A stretch of DNA of 64,000 nt from Neodiprion pinetum. Taxonomy: Eukaryota > Arthropoda > Insecta > Hymenoptera > Diprionidae. Shown here one piece after another: positions 52,194-63,379 of the stretch; position 1 is the first letter of the stretch, and each line of letters begins with the position of its first letter. The notes below the pieces were generated by a model. That model was not told where the DNA came from. It worked only from the letters and a program-made list of their open reading frames with translations, and ran no database searches. The translations under genes and the position numbers were made by a program. The stretch covers positions 29,712,238 through 29,776,237 of the forward strand of contig NC_060236.1 in the NCBI RefSeq assembly GCF_021155775.2, read 5' to 3'.

Positions 52194-54918
52194 ATGGATC
52201 GCGAACTGATTGAAAAATTCATCGAAGTCACAGGTTAGCCCAAAAGCGAACAGTAATAATTGAAATATCAATTTCATTATACTCAGTTCTATATTTTACC
52301 GTTAACACAAATTCAATGCTTCAATGTGACTGTACGAACAGTTGAATCGGTAAACAAAGAATGCAGGAGTCCGTTTCTCTGTTTTACTTCACATTGAAAT
52401 GTTTATTTCCAAAGAATTGTATTACAGTAATATTCTACCCATTTTACTAGCCTTACCAGCATAACACATTTACCATGGGTTTTATTTTTCAATTCACCCT
52501 AGCTGACCTTGATCTCATCTGACCTAATCTTGAGTTTCCCAAGTTTTCCTCACTTTGATTCATTCATCTAACCTAACTTTATCCAATACTGCCCTTTTTG
52601 TGTTAACCTAACCTAATTTGGTTTCAAATTATTTTCTTCCCTCTCTTTCATGAGAACATTTTACCAAATTCCAGGATCCAGCGAGGCTGTCGCCAGACAG
52701 TACCTCGTGGTGGCTGACGGCAATGTAGAGACTGCTATTAGCCTGATGTTTGAAGGTGGCGGAGCAGAGGCAGTAGCAGACGTAGATGGTCAAACTGAAC
52801 CCCCAGAACCAGAGATCAGGCCGCCAATTCTACCTACTCGAGAAGTGTTGGTACCAACACAGCCCGTCTGTGCGTTCCCCAGAGCATCGAACAGTGTGTT
52901 TGATAGATTTAGGGACTTTGCGGTAGAAACACGTAAGGAACAAGAGGCTCTCGATAACCGGGACGGCTTTTTATCCTTATAAATCGGCGTCGGCTTACCT
53001 TATTTCATCGTACTTTTTAATTACCAAAAAGTTTATGCAAGATATGTTTGTAATACGCGATGCAGATATCATCTTGATGCTGAGAATCGGCGTGAAACAT
53101 CAATTTTTAGAGTTTCCTTTTGAGTTACATGGATTCAAGTGAGTTTCAAGCTAATATGCGATGTTTAAATTGAATGAATTAACTGATGCCAGAACGCCAG
53201 GAGGAGGAAATGGCGCGGAGGGTAACAGGGGTGAAAAAAATGTCACCAAGGAAGTCCAAGCGCCTGGAAGACCTCTTCAGACCCCCTTACGACATCATGT
53301 TTTTGGGATCATTCATCGAGGCTAGGGAACATGCGAAGCTCATAAACCGATGGCTTCTTGTTAATGTACAAAATCCACTTGAATTCTCATGCCAAATACT
53401 TAACAGAGACCTGTGGCCCAATGAGCAGATCAGGGATATGGTCAGGGACCATTTCGTTCTGTGGCAGGTAATTATATCGATCGCATACTTGTTATTAGGA
53501 AATTTAACTCATACTTGACCTTCCATCGGTAACAGAGAAAAAGAAATATTATATATATGTAGATCCAGTAACGGCCTTTAATTTTCTACTCATGTGTAAC
53601 TAGCGTTTGCCATATCCTCAGGTCATATCTAACACATCTGACGGTCAACGCTTCATCGACTTCTACAATGTCACTGATTACCCTTATCTAGCTGTTCTGG
53701 ACCCAAGAACAGGCGAGTGTGTCCGGACATACGACCGGTTTACGGTAGAACATCTAGTTTCAGGGCTAGGTGACATGTTGAGCAATCATCTATCCCCGGA
53801 AACTGCACCGCAGGTTCCTTCTACCGCTACAGACGACTGGCTATCATGCCCTGCAGGTTCCATGGTCCGGCGGTGCGATGTGCCTTCCGAATCTTCGGCA
53901 AGTGTTCGTATGATGAAATACTTTGGTGATCATGTTTTCTTTATGCTGCGAAAGGCAAGAAAGAAATTGATAATTTTCGTAAATTTTAATTTTTGTTCTT
54001 AGGGTATGACCCCAGAAAGCAAAAAAGCCAGAGGAATTCGAGACACGGCCGTGGAATCAGGTAACAAATTAACTACACCAAGGCATCAATGAAATACTCT
54101 GTTGTCCCATCATAATAAGCCATATTGCAATCTTCCAGCTAACAATGAACGTGTCGATGCTGGGCCCAGCGCGAGTAACGTAATCCTTCCTCGTAGTGGC
54201 GTTAGTATCTTAGGAAAACGGTCGCGAACGGAGGAATTATCAAAGACGAAAAAGCACGAAATTCTACATTCTTTATTACAGAAAAAGGTACGTCCAACAC
54301 TAGTTGCAAATCAGCTTACCCCCACATTCTCTCTGAACCTCTTTTTACTTTTTCCTATCTTGTCCCTTTGATTTCTTACCTCTAAAATTTGAAATATATG
54401 ATTGCAGAACGGTGAACCGAGTAATTCTGAGCCCAACTCAACCGTTGTAAATTCAAGTAAGTATAAATAACTTGATTTTTCACCTCTTGCATAATTTGAT
54501 CCACAAATTATTGAGTCTTCGACTATTTGTTATGATCGTTCAACAGATGACGAGCCGTCCTTGCGTTTATGTCTGCGACTGCCAAATGGGGGCAAAGAAA
54601 CTATCTCTATGGGAGCTAGCGACACGATAAAAGTAAGTCTTCAAAGAGTATAACCTCGTTTTGATTTTTTATCATTAGAATACAGTGGAAAAACTCAAAA
54701 TACGATCCATCGCGAAGTTCTTATATCATGACATTTCTACTGCTTTTTTTTTTCCACAGAGCTTCCTGGGCAGAATGGAAACTATGGGTTATCCGCCTTC
54801 GGAGCACACGTACCTAGTTCCATTTCCTAGGACAAATATTGGGGCTCTTTCTCAACAAACTCGACTGTCAGAAACTATTCTGTTTCCTTCAAATACCGTT
54901 TTTATAACAAAAATATAA
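52194..54918 (+). CDS. UBXN7: UBXN7-like UBA-UAS-UBX p97/VCP adaptor
   Basis: Nine exons: 52194-52233, 52675-52932, 53193-53467, 53622-53813, 54003-54060, 54139-54287, 54408-54456, 54547-54632, 54760-54918; about 421 residues (human UBXN7 has 489). Domain order is UBA at about 1-45 (AVARQYLVVADGNVETAISL), a linker, the thioredoxin-like UAS domain at about 124-245 (LEDLFRPPYDIMFLGSF, NRDLWPNEQIRDMV, YPYLAVLDPRTGE), and a C-terminal UBX at about 341-421 (LRLCLRLPNGGKETISM). The p97-contact loop VPFPRTN is intact. UBXN7 links p97 to ubiquitinated cullin-RING substrates. I see no clear UIM, which vertebrate UBXN7 has before UBX. The exon 4 donor (CAG then GTTCCT, at 53814) is the least certain: it is the only phase-0 site with a CAG, but a donor further on could add residues. 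Confidence 0.9.
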
Positions 54919-55718
54919 TTTGATCCCGTAATTTGGTAATTCAAGATTTGAGGGGAAAAAAATCGCAAGTGATACTCCCTTGCCAGCGGTCGTTTGTATT
55001 TATTGAAAAGAAAAAAGGAAAAAAATTCGTCTCGTATCTGTAATACTTGCGCTTTTAAATTTTTCGTTACTCTTTATTCAGTTTATACATATAACTGAAA
55101 AGTTCTAGACACTTTTAACCGTTCTTGATTAACTTTTAGCAATGTTCAATATACCAAAAGAAGAATCGCCTCGTGTAAATAATTTCATGATCAAGGCTGA
55201 ACAAAGTTAACTGATTCTCAATAATTGCAGATCTACTAATTGTTTTAATCATGTCTGAAACAAATCCAAATAAAAACAACCAATCGAATTTTATTCCATT
55301 GGATCTACATTTAATTTGGCGTTAGTCCAACTTTTACTTTCAATCCTTATTCGTATGCGATTTCAATTGGTAAATTTTCATAAGTACTAAAGTGAACCAT
55401 TTATATATTACTTAAGAAAATGCAAAGTCGAAAATTGGTAAAACTGAACACTTGTACTTTATCAGTAATGACCATATAAATCGAAAACAACTGTATAATT
55501 TGCAAAAATTCGTATTTGTAATTCATTTTGTTCCCGAATTATACAAAATAACAGTGAAATGTTTCACGAACAAATACTATGTCATAGGCTCAATTAGTAT
55601 GTCACGTCGTAACGTACGTAAAAAGTATAATTGACAAATATATATTATATCTAATTAAGCCTAGTGAAAATGATTCGAACACTAATTTGAAATCGTACAA
55701 AATTGAAATACAACAAAG
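54919..55718. other. Convergent 3' ends of UBXN7 and SAP18
   Basis: 3' untranslated and intergenic DNA, AT-rich, with no exon evidence. The frame at 55452-55634 is short and featureless. Confidence 0.5.
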
Positions 55719-56603
55719 TCAATACTGCCGTAAGCCTCCACGTCGCATCATCGGCTGTGACATTCTATTCGGAGGGGTAATAGATATGTCCAAATAATCG
55801 CCGATCGTGAACCTGAGGAAAAAAGTTGCCCAAATAAGTGACAAATAGTAATATGTTCTGGCGAGTAGTGATATTCAGTGACTCAACAAACGAAATTAAG
55901 TAAATCAAATTGTTTTTTGTAACTCTAGTGAAAGAGCCTGAAAACAATAAAGTTCGGTATATTTCAATAGTGTTAGTGAAGATTAACATTGTGAATATTA
56001 ATAATGTGGACCGAGTACCTAGCCTGTGCGAGAGTTTTATTATCATCTGCTCCTCTTTGACCAGAACAAGTTACCCCAATTTCTCGCATTCGATAACTAG
56101 AATTACGAACTTCAGGAGTAACCAGAGAAAAATCGAAATAGGTTCCTTTTTTACGCGCGTCAGGATTCACCTCTTTCACGAGCGCAGTTATCTCACGTAG
56201 CGTGGCATCCATCCTGAAAACAAGATATGAACACATGCAATCACTGTTCACGTCTTGGTTCGACGTGAGGAAAGATAATTTTCTTTCAACTACATACCAA
56301 GTGTAAATTTGCAGCTCATTTGACGGCACATTTCCTCTACTGTATTCGACGATGTTGTGATGTCGTCCGATGTTACAAAATACTCTCAAAAGTAGCGGGC
56401 AGGTCTAAATAGCGGCATGAGTGTAAGAAAGTGAGGTTAGGATGCATGAGATTTTACAGATTGGTTACACATTCCAGTTATTCATCTGGGATATAGAAAC
56501 ACCAATGATAAGCAAAATATTACTACGATACCTTTTCTCTGTCAACCGGCTTATCAGAAATTTGTTTTTCGTCAACAATCATGGATTCCACTGCAGACGC
56601 CAT
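55719..56603 (-). CDS. SAP18: SAP18 (Sin3-associated polypeptide, Bin1 in fly)
   Basis: Four minus-strand exons, 56532-56603, 56298-56404, 56019-56213 and 55719-55812, join in phase to 155 residues, matching the 153 of human SAP18. The protein runs MASAVESMIVDEK, PVDREKTCPLLLRVF, then FSRGNVP-type sequence (YSRGNVPSNELQIYTWMDAT), LVKEVNPDARKKGTYFDF, YRMREIG, and closes with FTIGDYLDISITPPNR. These are the core ubiquitin-like fold segments of the family. SAP18 belongs to the Sin3-HDAC complex and to the ASAP/PSAP complexes attached to the exon junction complex. It shares a divergent promoter with COA5. A longer frame that reads past the third donor is a splice-skipping artefact. Confidence 0.96.
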
Positions 56604-57072
56604 TTTTAAGGTAATCAAATTTAGCCGTAAATGTATTGGGCGCTTAGAGCATACACTACTTGGTGACTTCACGCGTGAGGAAAGTCGAGCAGAGAAATGA
56701 CGGAGGGAGGAGGGTTATGTAGGTTCTACTCTGGTTTCCTCGCTCTATCCCTGATTGGCCGACGCGTGATTCCTCCTGGCCAATCAAATTGCAGAATGCG
56801 AGAGAGGGGGTAACACGGATATATTTTTCTCTCTCATCACTGCGGCCGCATATTCCCGAGTTTGATGGAAACTGTAGCTTCCTCGAGTGGGTATATGCTC
56901 TAAGATTGAGAGAAATATTCAACGCTAGCCTGTAGTCGGTCAAGTAGTACCCTGCAATAATTATCAGCACTAGTTTGCACTTGGCACATTTCAACTCGGC
57001 AATGAAGCGTTTACGACAGACACTACAATTATTTTGATTTTCAATTTGAACTAAACGATAACTATAGAAACA
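56604..57072. promoter_or_regulatory. Bidirectional promoter of SAP18 and COA5 with inverted CCAAT boxes
   Basis: Only 469 bases separate the two ATGs. Two CCAAT boxes in opposite orientation face each other: GATTGGCC at 56753-56760 and GGCCAATC at 56778-56785, 17 bases apart. CCAAT pairs bound by NF-Y are common in divergent promoters. A CGC-rich spacer (GACGCGTGATTCC) lies between, and no TATA box is seen. Confidence 0.6.
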
Positions 57073-57911
57073 ATGCAATACGAGAATGAAAATGAAACGT
57101 TGGCCGACAAGTCAAGATGCGCCGGAGCCCGAGCAGACCTGAAAATGTGCCTTCTCGAAAGCGACTGCTGTAAAATTGTACGTGAGTTGTTGGCCTGATT
57201 TCGAGGTTATCGTTATGTGTTCATCCCAATTTTCTCTGAAATCGGTGTAACATTCGTCAGTGATATATGATGAAATTTTTTGGACCATTACAATTTTCTT
57301 TTCATTACTTACTTATATATTTATTTGTTTATTTGGTTATTGATTTTCGAACAAATGATTCTTTTATACTTCCGAGGTCTCTTTGAATTTCAGATGATAC
57401 CTCTGTGTAGTTTGATTAATTGCGCAAGTTTCATTTGTTCAGCATAAACGCACCCCCAGGGAATGCCTAAGAACAACTGATGGAACTGTCCCTGACAAAT
57501 GTCAGGCACTGAGAGTAACTTTCTTCGAATGTAAACGCTCGCTTGTGAGTAGTTTTTAATTCTTAACGATACAATCTCACTTAAAGGGAAGCCCCCATTC
57601 GTGTTTATTCCATGTTTTTTACGAGGGTGGTGACTAGGGATAATTTCAGAGCTTGTGAATCCACTTTTATTTTTTTTAAATTCTAATTTAACATTTTTCA
57701 TCAACTGGACGTATTATTGCAAGAAATAAAAATTCATGTGATATATTCAGGGTGGTGAGATCCCTTTTTGAAAAACATATAGCGTCGCTATGTCTGTACT
57801 ATTTTTGCTAGATACCTTCATCCTTTTCCCTCTAAAAAATTAATGTACGCGAAATACCTTTGTATGCAGCTAGACGGTAGACGTCGATTCCGCGGACCAA
57901 AGGGATACTAG
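57073..57911 (+). CDS. COA5: COA5 (PET191), cytochrome c oxidase assembly factor
   Basis: Three exons, 57073-57177, 57443-57544 and 57870-57911, give 82 residues (human COA5 has 74). The last exon is only 42 bases and would be missed by a frame search. The twin-cysteine pattern of the family is complete: SRCAGARADLKMCLLESDC, then RTPRECLRTTD, then FFECKRSL, ending LDGRRRFRGPKGY, which matches the conserved C-terminus. PET191-family proteins sit in the mitochondrial intermembrane space and help assemble complex IV. Two donors compete at the end of exon 1; GTACGT keeps the frame and the cysteine spacing, while the neighbouring GTGAGT would bring a stop codon. The gene is head to head with SAP18. 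Confidence 0.94.
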
Positions 57912-60900
57912 CATCTTCAACAGCAGGCAATTCTTGTGATTATTTAAATTTTTTCCGATTACAGCAGAGCCTGTATTTTTCCAAATATGTATTCTGTCGA
58001 CTTTGAAATATTAATCCTCTGTTTATGACAACTCTAGAAACTTCTACAATATATCATTGCTGTGAAACTAGTGTATTAATTCATTTTTGTGACACATAAA
58101 AAAGTACGTGTTTCACTGTGTCCTATATCAGCTTTGAATTGCTGTTACGCGAACAATAGATAGAAGTATTATACCATGTAAGTACGCATACATAGAGTAT
58201 ATATATCTGCACATTTACTAATGTCATGTACCAAATTATATAAGTATTTATTATTATATATTATCCAAATGTACGATAATCAATGATGGTATTGATTATG
58301 TTCAGTGAAAATTGTACATAAAGTTGAGATCATCTACACAACAATGTCATAACGCAATAAAGGTATGATTAATCAAAACTGAAATCAAGTCGAGGAAAAT
58401 ATGTAGCCAAACTTTATTATTATTATTATTGTTGTTATTATACAATTACGTATTACTATTGTTAATATTACTATCGCAGTACATGCATCAATTGAAAATA
58501 TATCGATATAATATGTATTAGATTTGTGTTACCGCTCAGCGGAGAAATACTGACGTTATAATTTTCATTTTGGGCTTCCGGTTTTTCCGATATTGTTCTA
58601 CTTCAAATTTAAATCCGATTCAAGTTTATGTATCTTTCATGTCGTATACTACATCTCCATTGTAGCATATAGTATAATCAGTAATATATACTTCTAAATA
58701 GGTAGGTAATACTTTTTTCGTATGTTTATCGTAGAACGTGAGACAAAAACGCTAACGTATTACTATTATTATTGTTTTTCAATTTTATCCCAACGATTTA
58801 TGTTACGTTCTCTGATCACTTCGTTGTGGGCATATAAGACGAATGCAGAAAAATATTGTCGAATTTATAAAGCTTCGAAAATGAGTTGGTCAAGGATTCG
58901 GGAACGACTAAAAAAAAAGTACTTCGTTTACTTGGATTTCTTGGTGAGCATGGCGCGATATTTTCGTACGTAATAAGTAAGATATTACAGGTAGAGAAGA
59001 ATGTGATAACAGAAAAAATGTAATCATTAGACCTGGGGTAAGCGTAACGGAAACACCGTTATTATTCGATCATAATCCGTAGGTATAAGATTAATATTAT
59101 CATGATTAAAACTGTTCGCCGATTCGCCAATTGAGCGACGGTATTCTTTATTTTATTTGTATTTCGATTTGTTGAGCGTTGATTAGATGAACAGGTATTA
59201 TGTGTATGTTGCATCACAAAACATTTCGATTTCTCTTATTAGCTTCTTATTACAACGTGTTGTACCTGTACAACGATTGAAATTAGCCTTCGATAAAAAT
59301 ATATGAAAAATTGCACATACGATATTATATATTCATACCTATGCATATATTCGTTTTATAAACGAGTCGAAAAAGGTCTGTTGGTTCGCTTATGATGTAT
59401 TTATTATATCTTCCTTAATCGCGATATTATCTTTATACACTTGTATGCATTATACATGTTACGTATATCGTAAACGTAAGTTTTTTTTTTCCCAGGGCAA
59501 TAAAATTAAATTTGAGTATAAAAAACCGACATCATTATCATTGTGCGTAGTACAAGAATTTGGTTACGTATGACGAAGAATTTGCCTTTCCCAGCATGCA
59601 CAAACGGGGAAAAAAATATAAATAAATAACGAACTTGCAGGAACACCGATCAGATATGTATTAATATTTTGTTGCTGTTATTTTTTCAACCTACAACCAT
59701 TCAGCAATCTCTGGTATCGCTTCACCACTTCGATTAAACGGTTATTTGCTTAGCTACGTATTATTAAGCTTAGATTTTCTAGTTTGATTCAAAATTTATA
59801 CCTGCTAAATTCGAATAGGTTTGATCGAGTTTTATGGAAATATATCACAAGGCTACTGATCAACTAGGATCTGGTATCTTACAGATTTAAACACAATCTA
59901 GTACAATCGTGATTGAAACTGAAACGTACGTTTTTTCCTAGTCCTCCTAATTTCCCTATGAAATTGCAAGTATTGAAGCTAATCAGTATAATTGCTGATC
60001 ATTATTAATTTTCTATCGTGTAATTTCATCATGATACAATATGTAATAAGAATACGAGTGATCGTTAAAATTTTGTCATTAAAGCCTATATGTCTGCAAT
60101 GTATACTATCGTCGATATGTATGTACATACATGTATGTAGTAACACATCCGACGACTATGTAACGAAGTATTATTTCGATAGAGAGACCGTCTCGGGTAA
60201 AGTTGAACGTAATTTTATCTAAGTATATTACTATAATTATTATAATGGGATAATAGTTATTGTCCCGTATCGAGGCTTGCGGTTTTTAGAAGGCGAGTCA
60301 TGCATTGATATAATAATTTTTCGTTAGATAGATTATTCAAACTGCAAAGGCATCCAAAATACTTCTAAAGCTATCGTACGAATCAAATTCGCAATAACGA
60401 AAAAAACAACAAACGTAATACGCTCTTTAAATATCACAGCCTTATTAATCGTAAGATATGTCTTTACTCTACGTATAGTAGCGCATATTTATATTATTGT
60501 ATGTATTTACCATTATTTAACGATATAGATTTCAGGACGCCCTGCGTTTTGAAGATCATTATTATCATCGTATAAATTTAATTATCTACTGATGATGGTT
60601 AGCAATTGCTAAATAATCTAAATATGAGCATTCCGACTGGCGTAAGAAGTGAAAACTAACTGCTGTAAAGTTTAAGTCTACATAAATTCGTCTATTCTTT
60701 GTCTAATCAATGATTAGGGCGTAAATTCTATACTCACAAGGACGAGTCTTTCCTACGTCAATTCTCTCTAAGCAATATCGTCTGTGTCTTGCTCAAATTT
60801 GTTCTTTATGTGTTTTATAATATATTACATACTTTGTAGATAGTCTATGCATGCGTGCGAATTGTAAGTACTCGTTTATGCACCAAGAAAAAATGTTTAA

Positions 60901-61996
60901 AAAATTGTCTTCCTCTACAATATATGACAGACCGCATCGCGTATAGAAAAAGCATATTGTATAGCCTATTAGATATGATTAATAATTGGTCATAAAGATC
61001 GTCAATAATGGAAAAATTCCTGCACTCGGTATTGACGTGCCCTTACCGTTCCAGAAGGGGCGCTGTTTTATTGCTTTTTCATGTCAGTTGTTATAATTAC
61101 GGAAACTGGCACACTAATAGGATTTTCGGGCTATTAGAATATTTTTTTCGTCCGTTAATAACACTGAACGCTCATATTTAATATTACGTATTCATATAAT
61201 CGTATTTCTGTGTGTCGCTCATTTCGTACGGCGATAAATTTGCTAGATTTTGCCAGATTGTATGCATTGTTCACACATCTAATAACTAATACACAGTAAG
61301 AACAAAAAATGACCGTTTGTAACAGAAATCTTTATCATCATACTTCAACAATTGACCAGTTACGTTTTTACGATGAAATTTCCTGTTGGTCGAAATCTAT
61401 CGAGGCTGCAAGGTTTCACAAAGGTTACGCTTGATTTCTCGAGTTGTCCGTTCTCTGAAATTCTTCACATCTTTTCAACTTGAAAATCCGAAAGATTCCA
61501 GAAACCTTACATAATCCTCTTCATCTCTTTACGATATGTTACGAATTTCGTTTAAATACTATAAACTTCTTGAGATGTCAATCAATTTTCGTAGCCACCG
61601 ATTTCTAACATCGATAAGCGCTTGAGATTGATGAAATGATCTGTCTAATCGTCCTCACAAGTGCACCTGTATAGACCAACCCTTTACTAGTCAATGAATT
61701 AAAGTTGCCAAACCACGAAAATTGAAATAGATCAAACAGTTAGGCTCAACTGTTCTTTTAATTAATCGTGTTTTCCATCAAATCAATCACGTTGACTAGT
61801 TAATTTCCTAAAAAGAAACTCTATAAAATCGGTAATTGACAGATATTGATCTCACAGCCTTAGTGCTTCTACATACCGCGTTAATTGATTAGTTGACATC
61901 GATAAAAACTTGCAGGTTAAAAACGACGAGTATACATGCGAGGTGCAACTACTCGTCGCCTTCAAATTGGCGTAAAAAAATTTTCTCAAAACAGAG
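57912..61996. other. Long AT-rich region downstream of COA5
   Basis: An AATAAA at 58356-58361 is the likely COA5 poly(A) signal. The remainder is AT-rich, with ATT-type triplet runs near 58417-58440 and many short frames but no splice-supported coding exon. It separates COA5 from the 3' end of the minus-strand gene at the right edge. Confidence 0.5.
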
Positions 61997-63379
61997 TCAG
62001 AAGCACACCGATGGCCTGTAGAGTCCCGTGTATCCACAGAGACGGGCGCGGAGTGCAGGCAGCAAAATTGCAGCAGCAGAAAGGTTGTCTTGTAGCTGTG
62101 CGCATTCACATATCAAAAGATACATCTTGTCACCGGGTGACATCGATTTGTGGAGCGTGATGCGCCGTAGTCCGACAGATTTTGGCAGATATCTGTATAT
62201 CATTCGTGCTCCTGCGGTAAAATTCGGTAGAACATCAATTTTGTAGTAGGGATTATTTCGTAGTAGTGATATAACAGTGTAGCCACTAAATCTTCATCAC
62301 AAAATTCCCTGTCTTTTTCACACTGTCCCGCCTAACCGATGCGTGCAATCGTTTGAAAGTTAATATTTAGGAATATTTAAAGATTAAAGAGAAACTTCCG
62401 CTGGTGGTAAAAAGGATTTGTATTCGATCTAATTTATATGAAGCTTAAAAAAATTGTGGGATGCATTTGTATGAAAAAAATACAGTAAATGATTGCCTGA
62501 CTTTCCGCAAATAGCCCTGACATTTCACTGACTATTCCAGAATTTCAGAATTCCATGAAATTTCCAGGTTCTCCAGGGTTCCCTGACCCGTGACCACCGA
62601 GTATAATAGTATATTGTGCTACAAGTGTGAGAAAGCGACCATTATGAGCATGCTGTGAAGTTGGCCGCACGAGTAATACAGCTGCTGCACATGGTACAGT
62701 GATATTCGTGTATTCCTGCACACTTCACGTCACACGGCATACATATGGTCGCTTTCATGCCGAAGTGTCACATAACTGTTTATGCAACAAATGCATGGGA
62801 AGTACTGCTTCTTCGGGCTGCTGCAGCGAGTTAGAGAAGTGGAAAGCGCTGGTGCGAGAAGTGAACGAGAAGAAAGCACTAGTGCGAGAATTACAGTTAA
62901 GCCATTTTGCGCATGCGCAGTATCTTTATTCTATCCCTGCATGTAAAGCGCTACTTACACCACTCTCTGCAAGCACGATAAGTAGCACTTCTCATGCATG
63001 CATTGCATAAAGTCATCTAACACAGTCACGCAGAAGGACTGTAAATCTCTAACGAAATCTCATCAGGACTAAGTAATTCGGTATTCTTGACATAATAGAT
63101 CATGCTGCTTGTTATTGTCAACTATTCTTACCCGTCCAATAAAGCCAATTGCGTTCGAACTTGAGGCCGTCGTCGCCTTCGAAAACCTTGAAGACAGAAA
63201 TGATGTAGCCAGTCGTAGCGAGCGGCGGTCGGCCTCCAGGTGGCTCAAGCGGAGGCCGAGCTATCGTGGCGACTTCGTTGAACACATCCAAGGTGTGACT
63301 GGCTGCGTATTTGATCTCCCTGGGGTCGAATTTCTGGAGAGCACGGCACTGAGCCTCGTGATGAAATTCACCCGGATTT
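61997..63379 (-). CDS. 3' part of a conserved uncharacterised gene (start not found)
   Basis: Two minus-strand exons join in phase: 63132 to about 63379 and 61997-62211, separated by a 920-base intron with GTAAGA donor and TTTTACCGCAG acceptor. The protein part reads NPGEFHHEAQCRALQKFDPR, KYAASHTLDVFNEVATIARP, a Pro/Gly-rich turn, GYIISVFKVFEGDDGLKFER, NWLYWTGARMIYRYLPKSVG, then LLICECAQLQDNLSAAAILL and LCGYTGLYRPSVCF before TGA. Composition and the phase-matched junction leave little doubt that it is coding. It appears to be a conserved small-domain protein, but I cannot name the family. The acceptor of the first exon at 63379 is a weak estimate, and earlier exons lie between 63380 and the window edge or beyond it. 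Confidence 0.7.
62212..63131. other. Intron of the right-edge gene, with repeats
   Basis: Holds a degenerate TTTCCAGG-type repeat patch (about 62505-62590), a 30-base tandem duplication (about 62838-62898) and a perfect NRF1-type palindrome TGCGCATGCGCA at 62908-62919. A plus-strand frame at 62699-63010 crosses these repeats and is unlikely to be a gene. Confidence 0.5.

Noticed and set aside
56656..57078. A minus-strand frame with CxxC-like pairs across the SAP18/COA5 promoter
   Set aside because: It is antisense to COA5 upstream sequence, has no splice support, and is explained by the divergent promoter.
62699..63010. A plus-strand 103-codon frame
   Set aside because: It crosses a tandem duplication and a palindrome within an intron of the minus-strand gene; likely accidental.
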